A stretch of DNA of 64,000 nucleotides, taken from Amyelois transitella (lineage: Eukaryota > Arthropoda > Insecta > Lepidoptera > Pyralidae). The notes beneath the pieces are model-generated. The model made no database searches. It was not told where the DNA came from and worked only from the letters and a program-made list of their open reading frames with translations. Numbering within the stretch: position 1 is the first letter of the stretch; every line of letters starts with the position of its first letter. The stretch lies in contig NC_083515.1 of the NCBI RefSeq assembly GCF_032362555.1, positions 9,645,001-9,709,000 on the forward strand, written 5' to 3'. The translations under genes and the position numbers were made by a program. Below, one piece after another: positions 24,149 to 35,086 of this stretch.

Positions 24149-24209
24149 TTTTTTATGATTGCCTATTCCATAGTTTTAAATAAACTATGGAATAGGCAAT
24201 CATAAAAAA
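24149..24209. repeat. Perfect 28-bp fold-back hairpin
   Basis: The arms 24149-24176 and 24182-24209 are exact reverse complements (core GATTGCCTATTCCATAGTTT) around a 5-nt loop, TAAAT. Confidence 0.9.
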
Positions 24210-24396
24210 TCATAGTCAAGTCATAAATTTAAACACGGAAAAAAGTGTCCAGCGCATTACCCCGAATTTTATCCGCTGACATAGCTTAAAAATGCTAGTT
24301 TAAGCATTGATAGCATTAAGTTGGCAACATTGATATTTATACGAATTGACATTAGATAATGTTTGCCAATGACTTTGATATTTTTTAAAGAATGCA

Positions 24397-25123
24397 TTAA
24401 CACTTTGCGGCGCGGAACTGTTATAGCAGTACTCGCTAAAATTCGAAAATTGACAGTACGGCATATGCCATCTCTAAAAAAGATGGTATATACGGAGCTA
24501 CGGTGATAACCGAGCCATGCCTATGGAATCATCGTATAGGCCAAGATTTACTGGCAATCTGTGATCTACTCAACTTTCGCTACCGTCAAATTTTAGTATT
24601 AAAAAAAATACTCAAAACATACCTAAACGCAAACATCGGAGTGTCATACACGTGACAGTACGGCGTTGTGTTTATATAGGGAATCCAGTCAGGCTATAGC
24701 CGTAGTTGTTCGAGGTAGAGTACAATATTTGTACTATTATAACAATACGGTTATTTCCGTGATGAAATTTGTATGGAATTTTTGGCGTTATTTCATGAAA
24801 TTGTTAGAATAGAATAGATTTATTTTCAAAATTGGATACAAGGTATCACTTATTGACGTCACATCACTTAAATCTAATTATAACTACTACTGCTTCCAAA
24901 GCGCATGTGTAGAAGAAGCGGCGGAACAAACTACACTGCAGCATTTTCATCGGACGTCAATGTACAAATATAGATCTCTTAAATCTAAATCATGGACGAA
25001 TACACATTGTCTACATTAAAAAACATGAATGAATGTAGATTTTTTGCAGATTAAAAAACATGAATGATGTAAAAAACGTGAATGAATGTAGTTAAGTCGA
25101 GCTTCCGCGTCGCAAAGTGTTAA
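24397..25123. mobile_element. piggyBac-like TTAA element (non-autonomous), copy A
   Basis: The ends are TTAACACTTTGCGGCGCGGAA and its inverse, matching over 21 bp with one mismatch. TTAA at both limits (24397-24400 and 25120-25123) fits a piggyBac-type target duplication. It has no transposase frame. A jockey-type LINE 3' UTR (about 24806-25025) has inserted inside it. Confidence 0.8.
24806..25025 (-). repeat. Jockey-type LINE 3' UTR, nested in the piggyBac-like element
   Basis: The reverse complement of TTGACGTC..GCAGTGTAGTTTG..GCGCTTTGGAAGCAG matches the 3' UTR of the 1.0-2.4 kb LINE and the 46.8 kb copy. Confidence 0.65.
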
Positions 25124-26107
25124 TTGGTAGGAAACTGTAACAATGTAAAATGTTAACAAGGTTCAAAAGATAGATATATTTAATTTTTGTGTTTCTTTAT
25201 CATTACTAACAACTTTTAAATAGTTAATAATTAATTACTAGAAAGACCATTTTTTTCTTCTTTATTTTGATGTTAATCTCGGTTACATCACATTCTCACC
25301 TCTCTGGAAAGTAGCCCGGAGTGCGCCTTTGAATATGTTAAATAATAATTTTCTTAATCTTTTCAGTAGAAACCTAACCCATTCTAAGTAGTATTTACAG
25401 TTACGTACCTAAACGTTTCTTTACATTTGCTTGATGATCAATTAGGTCTTCAAAGTCAAATTTAAAATTTTTATTCATTATTATTAAGAAGCGATATAAC
25501 AAACTGCACGGCAGCAGTTTCTTCAATACTTAATAATAGAAATTTGGACGTGAGAATGACTTAAAACTAAAGTACATAATATCTACTATAAAACTAAAGT
25601 CCTACATAAGTAACTCAGAAAAGAATCATTCGTACAAACATAATGTAGGTGTCTGAAACTTCACAAGAAAATGAAACATTCACACGTGTTGGGATAAAAA
25701 TATCAAACCCAATAAAAACTTTTTCCACTTGCACCAACTTTGTGTTATAGGGAAAATTCAAATTCTGTTTACCAATGGTGACAATAAATAAACACTTACC
25801 CTTGCAATATTTATTTACCTGTTTATCCCACTCGCTTCGTAATATTACGGCTATTCGTTGCGTAGTTGGTAGATTGTTATCCGTGGGTGAAACCTTAGTT
25901 TGTCAATATTTTTACAACCCTTTTTTTACGGCTCTGTCTGGGAAAATAACTTAGGTTAGTTGGGCTAAATATTTACGTAGGTATTTATGGCACAGCGTCG
26001 GCGGACTCGTATAAGTACCTAAGTACGTTATAACATACCATTTTAGGTACCTATCGAAGTATTTAGAGTTTGATTTGAACTCCACTGCGGCAATTTATCA
26101 AATACAC
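25124..26107. other. Spacer with small repeat relics
   Basis: A SINE family 2-like scrap (CTCTGGAAAGTAGCCCGGAGTGCGCC, about 25300) and a jockey 3' UTR scrap (about 25450-25550). Nothing gene-like. Confidence 0.45.
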
Positions 26108-26355
26108 AGCTAGGTGCCCGCGACTTCGTCCGCGTGGATTAGTTATTATGGGCATCATTGGAGCCCTGAAGGATGAATAATTTTCCCCGCTTTTTTCACA
26201 TTTTCCATTATTTCTTTGCTCCTTATAGGTAGTTGCAGCGTGATGTTATATAGCCTAAAGCCTTCCTCGATAAATATTCTATTCGACGCAGTAGTTCCTG
26301 AGATAAGCGCGTTCAAACAAACAAACTCTTCAGCTTTATAATATTAGTATAGATT
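26108..26355 (-). mobile_element. Helitron-like element
   Basis: Read on the minus strand it runs from TCTATACTAATATTATAAAG to GTCGCGGGCAC..CTAG. It shares its middle (ATTATTCATCC, GGCTTTAGGCTATATAACATCAC) with 33859-34127 and 53250-53490. Confidence 0.75.
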
Positions 26356-26871
26356 TTTTTAGAGTTGCGTACGCAAGTAAATCAATTTGAAATCTGATCA
26401 ACATAACATTGATAACACTCGTAAATTTTTATGGTTTGAGAAATGTGAAAGAAAACATCGTTATACTTCTTCTGCTTTAGTTGTTCTTTTCAATTGTTAT
26501 TTATCTACTGTACCTAATTAAGCTTAGGTAAAGGGCGAAAAATTCAAGGAAAAAATACTGTTATAATAAAATATGTAAGGAAACCTAGGTTAACCTAACC
26601 TAACTTAAAAATTTATCATACGAACCAATGACATAGACTGAGCCGGCCAATCAGAGATATTCATGTTGTCATAAACGTATCATGTTAACGTTTATGAATA
26701 AAGATAGAGCATGGGTGCTATAATAATTGTTCTAATGCGTTGATCCCTTGAAACGCAGTGACAATTCACCCGCTAATCTCTAAATGCGAGGGTTAATCCC
26801 ACGCAAAATATGAGCGATGTTTGGCGATTATGGGAAAGACATAAACTGTCCTCAATTAAAGAAAAATATAA

Positions 26872-27090
26872 ATATATACGGGACAAATTACACTGATTGA
26901 GTTAGCCTCGAAGTAAGTTCGAGACTTGTGTTACGAGATACTAACTCAACGATACTATATTTATAATAAATACTTATATAGATAAACATCCAAGACCCAG
27001 GACAATTAGAGAAAGTTCGTTTCTCATCATGATTGATCATTGCCCTGGCCGGGATTCGAACCCAGGACCTCCGATGTCACAGATGGATTT
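26872..27090 (-). repeat. SINE family 1, minus strand
   Basis: Body plus part of the tRNA-like head (GGATTCGAACCCAGGACCTCC = B box on the minus strand). It breaks off in the head after GATGTCACAGA. Confidence 0.75.
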
Positions 27091-27164
27091 TCAGGAAGGA
27101 TTAGAGGAATCATGTGCTGAAATCCCGGTTATTGACTGTGGCTACAACGTTGACTTTTATTACA

Positions 27165-27325
27165 AACATACAGTGTCTCTATCCCTTGCGGGGTAGACAG
27201 AGCCAATAGTCTTAAAAGGACTGATAGGCCACGTTCAGGTGTTTGCCTTAATGTTAGAATTGAGATTTAAATAGTGACAGATTGCTAGCCTGTCGACTAA
27301 AAGAAGAATCCCAAGTTTCAAGAGT
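27165..27325 (-). repeat. TATG-tailed SINE-like copy, truncated
   Basis: From TATCCCTTGCGGGGTAGACA to AGAAGAATCCCAAGTTT. No hairpin head. Confidence 0.7.
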
Positions 27326-27639
27326 TTTATTGGTCGATAGATACCTACAGGATTTTTAAAAAATTATTTTCTGACAAGGATTTGTGTGAAGTTCAGTCAA
27401 TCAATTTTCTCAGAAATTTACCTCCATAAAGTGTTGCCGGAAAGGTTAAAAATAATTTTCTTAAAATTTTCCAAAGTAGTTAATAAGATTCCATTGATAT
27501 AAACCACCTCGCTTAACGTCGACTTCCAATCTTGTGAAGTGACCATCCGGTCATTATAAAAACGTGTAGGTATGTTTGTGAGTGGCCATGAAGTTGATAA
27601 ATGATAAGAGAGGAATACATACAACCATATATCCAATCA

Positions 27640-27795
27640 CCTTTCCATCTCATAGGGGGTAGACAAAGCCAACAGTCTCGCAAAGTCTGTACGGCTCATC
27701 GATGGAATTGAGATTCAAATAGTGACATGTTGTTAGCCCATCGCCTAAAACAATCACAAGTTTATTAGCTTATCCCTTAGTCGGCTTAAAGAAAT
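27640..27795 (-). repeat. TATG-tailed SINE-like copy, strongly diverged
   Basis: CATAGGGGGTAGACAAAGCCAACAGTC..GATTCAAATAGTGACATGTTG..CCCATCGCC shows the family outline with many changes. Confidence 0.55.
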
Positions 27796-28030
27796 TAATG
27801 TAAAGAAAAACATAACCTCTATCTTGCTGTTAGAGGTTATTAAACATCAATTCAATAACCCGCTTACCAGCCCCTTCATTTTGTCAGACAGATTATGCAC
27901 ATCGATTTTCTTTGAATGCACAGCGGTTCAACGGACGATCAAAGAGTAGGTATTTTTATATCATTTGCATTGTATGCTATTGACTTTGAGAGAAAAGCCC
28001 TGGAAATCTGAATAATTGATTAACGTTGCC

Positions 28031-28289
28031 GTGTGGTTCCCGGCACCAATACAAAAAAGAATAGGACCACTCCATCTCTTTCCCATGGATGTCGTAAAAG
28101 GCGACTAAGGGATAGGCTTACAAACTTGGGATTCTTTTCTAGGCGATGGGCTAGCAACCTGTCACTATTTGAATCTCAATTCTATCATTAAGCCAAATAG
28201 CTGAACGTGGCCATTCAGTCTTTTCAAGACTGTTGGCTCTGTCTACCCCGCAAGGGATATAGACGTGACCATATGTATGTATGTATGTT
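28031..28289 (+). repeat. TATG-tailed SINE-like element, reference full-length copy
   Basis: Complete copy: 5' hairpin GCCGTGTGGTTCCCGGC, a second small stem (GTCGTAAAAGGCGAC), a third (CAGTCTTTTCAAGACTG), then CCGCAAGGGATATAGACGTG and a (TATG)n tail. The 13-bp word TTGATTAACGTTG occurs on both sides, as a target-site duplication. It lies directly upstream of a family 2 SINE. Confidence 0.9.
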
Positions 28290-28295
28290 GATTAA

Positions 28296-28665
28296 CGTTG
28301 TAAGAGCGTCGGTGGTCGAATCGGTAAGATGCGTAGAAAGGCACAGGTTCTAATCCCGCCTCGGCCATGAACCGCAAGAACTATTTTAAAGTTATGTACA
28401 TTAGTTTAATTTCTAACCAATGCTCTTACGGTGAGGGAAAACATCATGAGAAAACCAGTACATTCAGGCAACTGGATGTGTAACAATGATAGATCCAATA
28501 TCTTTTAGGTTAACCTGAAGAAGGTTGTGGAGGTCAAACGGAAGTCGCTTCGTGTAAAAATCTGACACACCCAATCCAGGATCCATGGTCAAAGGCATAC
28601 CCCGGGGTCCTCTCCAGAGTAGTGAGGATGTAACCAGGACTAAAACAAGGAGGTGTTGTGAGTAG
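28296..28665 (+). repeat. SINE family 2 (tRNA-like head), near full length
   Basis: Head GAGCGTCGGTGGTCGAATCGG with a B-box-like GGTTCTAATCCCG, then a body with GGCAACTGGATGTG, GGAGGTCAAACGGAAGTCGC and CTCTCCAGAGTAGTGAGGA. Other copies lie at 60.4-61.0 and 63.5-63.9 kb. Confidence 0.75.
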
Positions 28666-28732
28666 AAAACTAGACAGATATTCATTGTTTAAATCGGGGT
28701 TGCCCTGGCGATAGGTCAGGTCAGGCGATAGC

Positions 28733-28815
28733 TGAACGTGGCCATTCAGTCTTTTCAAGACTGTTGACTCTGGCTACCCCGCAAGGGATATAGACGTGAC
28801 CATATGTATGTAATG
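28733..28815 (+). repeat. TATG-tailed SINE-like 3' end
   Basis: 5'-truncated copy starting at ATAGCTGAACGTGGCC and ending in the TATG tail. Confidence 0.7.
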
Positions 28816-29317
28816 TAAAAGGTGTTCGGTTTGATGTAAATATGTTTGCAGGTTTCGGATCTCTAGGTAATTAGGACATCGCAGCTGGAGTCAACACAGA
28901 ATGTTTTCTCTTCCTACAAGATGGCGTTAGGAGAATTGTTTTTAGGAAACATACAAATATACATCAGGTCGTATTCCCGCAGGGGTAAGCTGAATCTTTC
29001 AGTCCTGTATTCAGTCTGCAGTCATTATATTTTTTTGGTTGGAGTCCCTTTTTATTATACTTAGTCATTGTACTTATCGATATAATTTATGAGCACGACG
29101 ACTCTGTAACTTGAAAAATTCAACTGAAATTCAACAATTCACTAGCTAATCTAGTTATAATATTATCTTTAGACAGAGACTGGTTTGAGTTACACTTTAA
29201 AACATTCAAACCTTTCAGTTGGATTAAAAAGGGTTTGTCATGTGTATTAGTGTTTTTTTGTTAAAAAGAAAAAGTCACTGGATTAATCGCGCGATAGTAT
29301 TCAAACTTGTACATTTA

Positions 29318-29392
29318 CCAAATAGCTGAACGTGGCCATTCAGGCTTTTCAAGATTGTTGGCTCTGTCTACTACTATATGTATGTATGTACA
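29318..29392 (+). repeat. TATG-tailed SINE-like 3' end
   Basis: 5'-truncated copy from AAATAGCTGAACGTGGCC to TATGTATGTA, with a small deletion before the tail. Confidence 0.65.
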
Positions 29393-29604
29393 TTTTGGAC
29401 GGCATACGCTATTTCAATTACCTCGTATGATAAAAACTAGAGTATGCCCGCGATGCCATCCACATAAAACGAAAAGTGCCATTGATTTCCGTTTTCGCGG
29501 AAATAACGGGGAATCCTTTCTTAGTGCAGCCCAAGTTTCAAATCTCTAGACCCAGCGGTTTGAGCTGGAAATTGAATACATATGTAAGTGTTCTTATCTC
29601 GCGC

Positions 29605-29665
29605 TCTCATAAGAAAGAAAGAAAGAAAAATCTTTATTTGGCGCAATATGTTAACATTACATTTT
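29605..29665. repeat. (GAAA)n microsatellite with adjoining LINE-like end
   Basis: (GAAA)n is followed by AATCTTTATTTGGCGC, whose reverse complement contains AATAAAGATT, a possible LINE 3' end with polyadenylation signal. Confidence 0.4.
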
Positions 29666-29939
29666 CATTCATAAACCTAGAAATAAAAAAAAAAATACAT
29701 GATGCGACCAAAAGGGTTTCCACTCAGCATATGCATGTGTATGATGATACAATGCGCTGATTTTCAGTGGAACCTAGTAGGTACGGAGGCTTTGCCATTC
29801 AATATGAAGGATACATATTAAAAATATCAACACAAAATAATAATAAGACAGCAGTGCTAGGGAGTTTATGTATGTTGAGTATGAGCGTGAGTGTAACTAT
29901 GTTCTTATTGTCGCAGCAAAGTAGACAAAAGGTAGGCAG

Positions 29940-30130
29940 AAAGAAACAAAATAAGTTTGTTTTCCTTTCACGCGTTATCTACTGAACCGAACTTCTTCAA
30001 ATTTTGCGTATAGTATATTTAAGAGTCTGGAGGACATAGGGTTTTACCGTTAAAAACTATAGCTCCCGTGGAATTGGCGAAAACCCTGTATTCTTTTGAA
30101 GGAGGGGCCAAATTCGCGTGGGTAAAAGCA
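29940..30130 (+). mobile_element. Helitron-like relic
   Basis: TTTCACGCGTTATCTACTGAACC..TTAAGAGTCTGGAG..GGAGGGGCCAAATTCGCGTGGGTAAAAGC resembles 40555-40800, without the final CTAG. Confidence 0.45.
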
Positions 30131-30221
30131 ATTATATCATTAAGCCAAACAGCTAAGCGTGGCCTAGAAGTATTTTCAAGACGGTTGGCCCTGTCTACCT
30201 CACAAGGGCTACATACATGAT

Positions 30222-31030
30222 TATATGTACATACATACATATGGTCACGTCTATATCCATTTTGCGGGGTAGACAGAGCCAACAGTCTTGAAAAGACTGA
30301 ATGGCCACGTTCAGCTATTTGGCTTAATGATAGAATTGAGATTCAAATAGTGACAGGCTAGCCCATCGCTTAAAAAAGAATCCCAAGTTTGTAAGCCTAT
30401 CCCTTAGTCGCCTTTTACGATATCCATGGGAAAAAGATGGAGTGGTACTATTTCTTTTTGTATTGGTGCCGGGAATCACACGGCAATACAATATTATACG
30501 TATTTATGTAAAAGCAATTTTTTATATTTAAAAGATAGGTACGTAAGTAGATTTTTTTTATGAACAGAAAAAGATAGGGAAGTATACCTAAGTAGATAGT
30601 TTTGTGTTACATGTTGTTTTACAATTTAGATAACGTATCAACAGGAGTCAATAAACATTTATTAGTTGACCGATTGATAACATTTACTACTTCGTACTTA
30701 GGCTGTGTGTACACCGTAAATCTCCACTTCTGATATATCCATCTCTTTCACACTACTTACGGACCTATCTTTTAAATATAAAAAAATAGCTTTTACATAA
30801 ATACATATATTATTGTATTGCCGTGTGGTTCCCGGCACCAATACAAAAAAGAATAGGACCACTCCATCTTTTTCCCATAAATATCGTAAAATACGACTAA
30901 GGGATAGGCTGATAAACTTGGGATTCTTCTTTAAAGCGATGGGTTAGCTGTCACTATTTGAATCGCAATTCTATCTAACAGCTAAACGTAGTCTATCAGT
31001 TTTTCAAGACTGCTGGCTCTGTCTACCCCA
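30222..31030. repeat. Large inverted repeat containing two SINE-like copies
   Basis: The left arm (minus SINE-like copy plus flank, about 30235-30550) and right arm (30753 to about 31030, flank plus plus-strand copy) are reverse complements. They match through the SINE body and on through about 70 bp of non-SINE flank (TAAAAGATAGGT, TTTATGTAAAAGC). The spacer is about 200 bp. Confidence 0.75.
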
Positions 31031-31032
31031 TA

Positions 31033-31160
31033 TATATATATTAGCCTACAAGTAAGTCCGAGACTTATGTTACGAGATACTAACTCAACGATACTATATT
31101 TTGTAATAAATAGATAGAAAACCATCCAAGACCCAGGCCAATCAGAAATAGTTCTTCAAA
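31033..31160 (-). repeat. SINE family 1 fragment
   Basis: TTAGCCTACAAGTAAGTCCGAGAC..AACCATCCAAGACCCAGGCCAATCAGA, body only. Confidence 0.65.
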
Positions 31161-31496
31161 ATATATGGGTACCATCGAAGTTTCTTTTATGAGACTTTGG
31201 GGTGACTTTAGGCAAATAATTAAATTATAGTTATATTATGAGAGCCAGTTTCTTAAAAGTTTTTGTTTTTATTACTCACACATAACACTAAAACACATTA
31301 TATAAATTGATACTACCTACTCGTAAATAACACTAACTTTTACTAATAAGACTGATGAATGAGGTGAGGTACCTTCTTTATTTTATTTATTTCATTTGCC
31401 AACAGATGTTGCAAAAATCATCACTATAAAAAAATAATTGCACAACCTTTAACTTACAAATATATCATATGCACATTATAAAGTGAAGAAAATACA

Positions 31497-31770
31497 ATAC
31501 CGTGTAGTTCCCGGCACCAATAGAAAAAAGAATAAGACCACTCCGTCTCCTTCGCAAGAATGTCGTAAATGCGACTAAGGGATGGGCATAAAAACTAGGG
31601 ATTCTTCTTTTAGGCTTGCAACCTGTCACTTTTATGTGAATCTCATTTCTATCAGTAAGCCAAACAGCTGATCGTGGCCTATCAATATATTCTAGAGTGT
31701 TGGCTCTGTCTTCCCCACAAGGAATATAGACGTGATTATCTATCATCTATTATATGTATGTATTTATGTA
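31497..31770 (+). repeat. TATG-tailed SINE-like element, diverged
   Basis: From the head (CCGTGTAGTTCCCGGCACC) to ATAGACGTGATTATC and a TATG tail, with many substitutions. Confidence 0.75.
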
Positions 31771-31871
31771 AATACAAAACAATACCTTTTTAAATTATAC
31801 ATACAATAAACTCAAACAAATTGTCTTAAATTGTGTTCTGTGCAAAAAAAGCACCCTTTTTACATACATTA

Positions 31872-32050
31872 CTAGCGACCCGCCCCGGCTTCGCACGGGT
31901 GCAAAATTATAAATGTTATTATACATAAAAACCTTCCTCTTGAATCACTCTACCTGTTACAAAAAACCGCATCAAAATCCGTTGCGTAATTTTAAAGATT
32001 TAAGCATACAGACAAACAGGCTAAAATAGCGACTTTGTTTTATACTATGT
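31872..32050 (-). mobile_element. Helitron-like terminus
   Basis: ACTAGCGACCCGCCCCGGCTTCGCACGGG, reverse complement of a CTAGT-type end. A matching plus-strand end lies at about 33145-33175 (GCGAAGCCGGGGCGGGTCGCTAGT). Confidence 0.6.
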
Positions 32051-32141
32051 AGTGATGCAACGTCGTCCAGCCTTCAATACTTACTGATGCTTCTCAGTAC
32101 AACTTCTGTATCTTAGTTAGCAATTCTTTTAATTACGACTC

Positions 32142-32318
32142 AGTCAGATTATTTGTCGTCGCATCGTGAACACTCGGCCTAATGAAGATAAATTGTGGCC
32201 AACTCGAGCGCTCACCAGTTCTAACTGTACCTACTGTTCCGCGCGTTTGTGTTTTGTTCTTTGGTGGGAAATAAGTGTGTGTGTGCCATTTATTCTGTGT
32301 AAAACAGCTGTTTCGAAG
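32142..32318 (+). promoter_or_regulatory. Candidate untranslated first exon (possibly galactokinase)
   Basis: A unique, repeat-free, GC-richer segment that starts at an arthropod-type initiator (TCAGTC, A at 32142) and ends in a good donor (TTTCGAAG|GTAAAT). The next suitable acceptor on this strand is CAACAG at 35086, directly before the galactokinase ATG. That fits a 5' UTR exon, but nothing in the sequence proves the pairing. Confidence 0.4.
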
Positions 32319-32526
32319 GTAAATGCCCGCGTCTGATTTGATCAAGCTATGATTGAGAACTGTGGTTTCTTGTTATATGAGAAATATACTATCGCAGTGG
32401 GTAGGAAAGTAAATAGTTGAGAATGCATTCAGTGCGTCTTCTTTTTTTCTGTAATTGTTTAAAATAAATAGATTCTATTCATTCAATGTGGCTGTTTGTA
32501 ATTGTGTACGTTTACATATGAAGCTG

Positions 32527-33000
32527 TATATATACATACATATAGTCACGTCTATATCCCTTGCGGGGTAGACAGAGCCAACAGTCTTGAAAAGACTGAT
32601 AGGCCACGTTCAGCCTTTTGGCTTAATGATAGAATTGAGATTCAAATAGTGACAGGTTGCTAGCCCATCGCCTACAAGAAGAATCCCAAATTTATAAGCT
32701 CATCCCTTAGTCGCCTTTTACGACATCCATGGGAAAGAGTAGGAGTGGTCATATTCTTTTTTCTAATGGTGCCTGGAACCATACGGCTCTTCACTTCTTC
32801 TTTCACTCCTTCGCTTTCCCATGGATGTAGTAAAGGCGACTAAGGGATAGGCTTACAAACTTGGGATTCTTTTTTAGGCGATGGGCTAGCAACCATTCAC
32901 TATTTGAATCTCAATTCTATCATTAAGCCAAATAGCTGAACGTGGCCATTCAGTCTTTTCACGACTGTCGGCTCTGTCTACCCCGCAAGGGATATATTAT
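32527..33000. repeat. Two TATG-tailed SINE-like copies, head to head
   Basis: A near full-length minus copy (32527-32790) meets a plus copy lacking its head (about 32812-32997). Confidence 0.8.
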
Positions 33001-33342
33001 AAGTGTCTATAAATATCTAAATATCTAAGTCCTTTACAGCATGTAATTTAAATGAATATTTTTGAAGATATGGCAGATTTAAAAAGTAAAGTAAAGACAT
33101 CGCTGTTTCGGCGGTACCGGCCGGCCGGCGGCGCAGAGATTTGCACCGCGCGAAGCCGGGGCGGGTCGCTAGTTTATATTATATTCTCTGTTCCCTAATA
33201 CCAATTTTTAAGACAAAAGTGATAAGCATTATATTTGATCAAATCTTGCTTACCATCAGGGTAAAGAGTCATTTGCGTCGACCTAAAATGCCTCATTATA
33301 TATACAAAATAAATAAAAATAACACAGACTAGTTTTACCTAC

Positions 33343-33535
33343 TAAAGGCGACTGAGGGGTAGGCTTATAAACTTGGGATTTTTCTTTTAGGCGATGGGCT
33401 AGCAACCTGTCACTATTTGAATCTCAATTCTATCTTAAAGCCAAATAGTTGAACGTAGCCTATCCGTCTTTTCGAGACTGTTGGCTCTGTCTACCCCGCA
33501 AGGGATATAGACGTGATTATATGTATGTATGTGTG
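33343..33535 (+). repeat. TATG-tailed SINE-like copy, 5' truncated
   Basis: Starts at AAAGGCGACTGAGGGG and runs to ATAGACGTGATTATATGTATG. It uses the GATTATATG variant of the 3' end. Confidence 0.8.
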
Positions 33536-33858
33536 TAGTTTTACCTACGTAGATACACGGCGTTATCTACTGTGATATGATAACATAGGCCGCGCTTCAC
33601 GAATCTGAAGAGCTTACACATAATAATATCTGGGAATAGTTAACAATCAAATCTTTGCTAAGCCCCGTCGCAAAATGGAAAGGTGTTATTAATATAGTTA
33701 AATAGGGATATACCAAATTAAAAAAAAATTGTGGCAGTGAATTCCCTTGGTGGTAACAAATGTAATTCTAAATAATGATAATGCCAAAACCAATTAGCCA
33801 ACGTGGTCCAAAATTGACCCAAATAATTTACACTTAATTTTTGAACATTTTTTATCTT

Positions 33859-34127
33859 TTCTAATATTATAAAGTTGAAGAGTTTGTTTGTTTGAACGCG
33901 CTAATCTCAGGAACTTCTGGTTCGAAAACTGGTTAGAAAAATTCTTTTTGCGTTAAATAGACCATTAATCGAGGAAGGCTTTAGGCTATATAACATCACG
34001 TTGCAACTATAAGGAGCAAAGAAATAATGGAATATGTGAAAAAAACGGGGAAAATTATTCATCCTTGAGGGCTTCAATGATGCCCAAAATAACTATTCCA
34101 CGCGGACAAAGTCGCGGGCACAGCTAG
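33859..34127 (+). mobile_element. Helitron-like element, complete ends
   Basis: TCTAATATTATAAAGTTGAAG at the 5' end, CGCGGACAAAGTCGCGGGC near the 3' end and terminal CTAG followed by T. It has no coding capacity, so it is non-autonomous. Confidence 0.75.
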
Positions 34128-34257
34128 TTAAATTATATGTTTTTCAAGCACGTATTCATATAATATGTAACATGTATGACCGCTAACGAGCTCGTTTATG
34201 GGTAACTTTAGATGTAACCTTCTATAATTAAACCGTACAACACCCTCATTTAAACAA

Positions 34258-34515
34258 ACATACATACATACGGTCACGTCTATATCCCTTCTGGACTAGA
34301 CAGAGCCAACAGTCTTGAAAAGACTGAATGACCACGTTCAGCTATTTGGCTTAATGATAGAATTGAGATTCAAATAGTGATAGGTTGCTAGCCCATCGCC
34401 TAAAAAAGAATCCCAAGTTTGTAAGCCTATCCCTTAGTCGCCTTTTACGACATCCATGGGAAAGAGATGGAGTGGTCCCATTATTTTTGTATTGGTGCCG
34501 GGAACCACACGGCAC
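34258..34515 (-). repeat. TATG-tailed SINE-like element, full length
   Basis: Complete from the CATACATACA tail to the hairpin head GTGCCGGGAACCACACGGCAC at 34494-34514. A fold-back hairpin starts 13 bp further on. Confidence 0.85.
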
Positions 34516-34527
34516 CTTATTTAAACA

Positions 34528-34585
34528 GTGGGTGCAATGAAGCTAAAATAAGAGTTCACTCTTATTTTAGTTTCATTGCACCCAC
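34528..34585. repeat. 28-bp fold-back hairpin with 2-nt loop
   Basis: The arms 34528-34555 and 34558-34585 pair with a single mismatch (core GTGGGTGCAATGAA / TTTCATTGCACCCAC) around TC. Confidence 0.88.
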
Positions 34586-35086
34586 CGCCTTCTCACATTG
34601 TTTATAAGATTCATCAAGGAAACTCTGGTGATTCTTCTTTTAGACGATGGACTAGCAACCTATAATTATTTGAACCTTAATTTTAAGGTAAGGGTTAGTT
34701 ATAAAGACTTGCAGTTTGCTGCGTCGACAGCTTGTAATTTTCAGCAACGACACGATGCTACTCGTACGTGTAAATGGTGCCTTAGAGTGAAGTAAGTTGT
34801 ATTGTACTGACGCATTGCAAACTTTGAAGAAGCATATAAGGTTGCCAGCTCATGGCCTTAAAAAATAATTCCAAGTTTTTAGTCTTTCCTTTGATTGACG
34901 TTAACAATCTGCAAGGGAAGAGAAGCAGCTTGCACATAATATGTCGGTGAGCACTCAAACTATTGTACATAACTTAGAAAAATACGAACCCGTGACGTAA
35001 ACGTGATACGCGAGCCAAGGTCGATGTGGGATTTGTGTTCTTTTTGTATGATAAAATTCATTCATTCAATCATCTTATTTCAACAG

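Noticed and set aside
28031..28289. Classifying the TATG-tailed family as a Helitron because of its terminal hairpin
   Set aside because: It lacks TC and CTRR ends, shows target duplications and loses its 5' side by truncation, which fits retroposition better.
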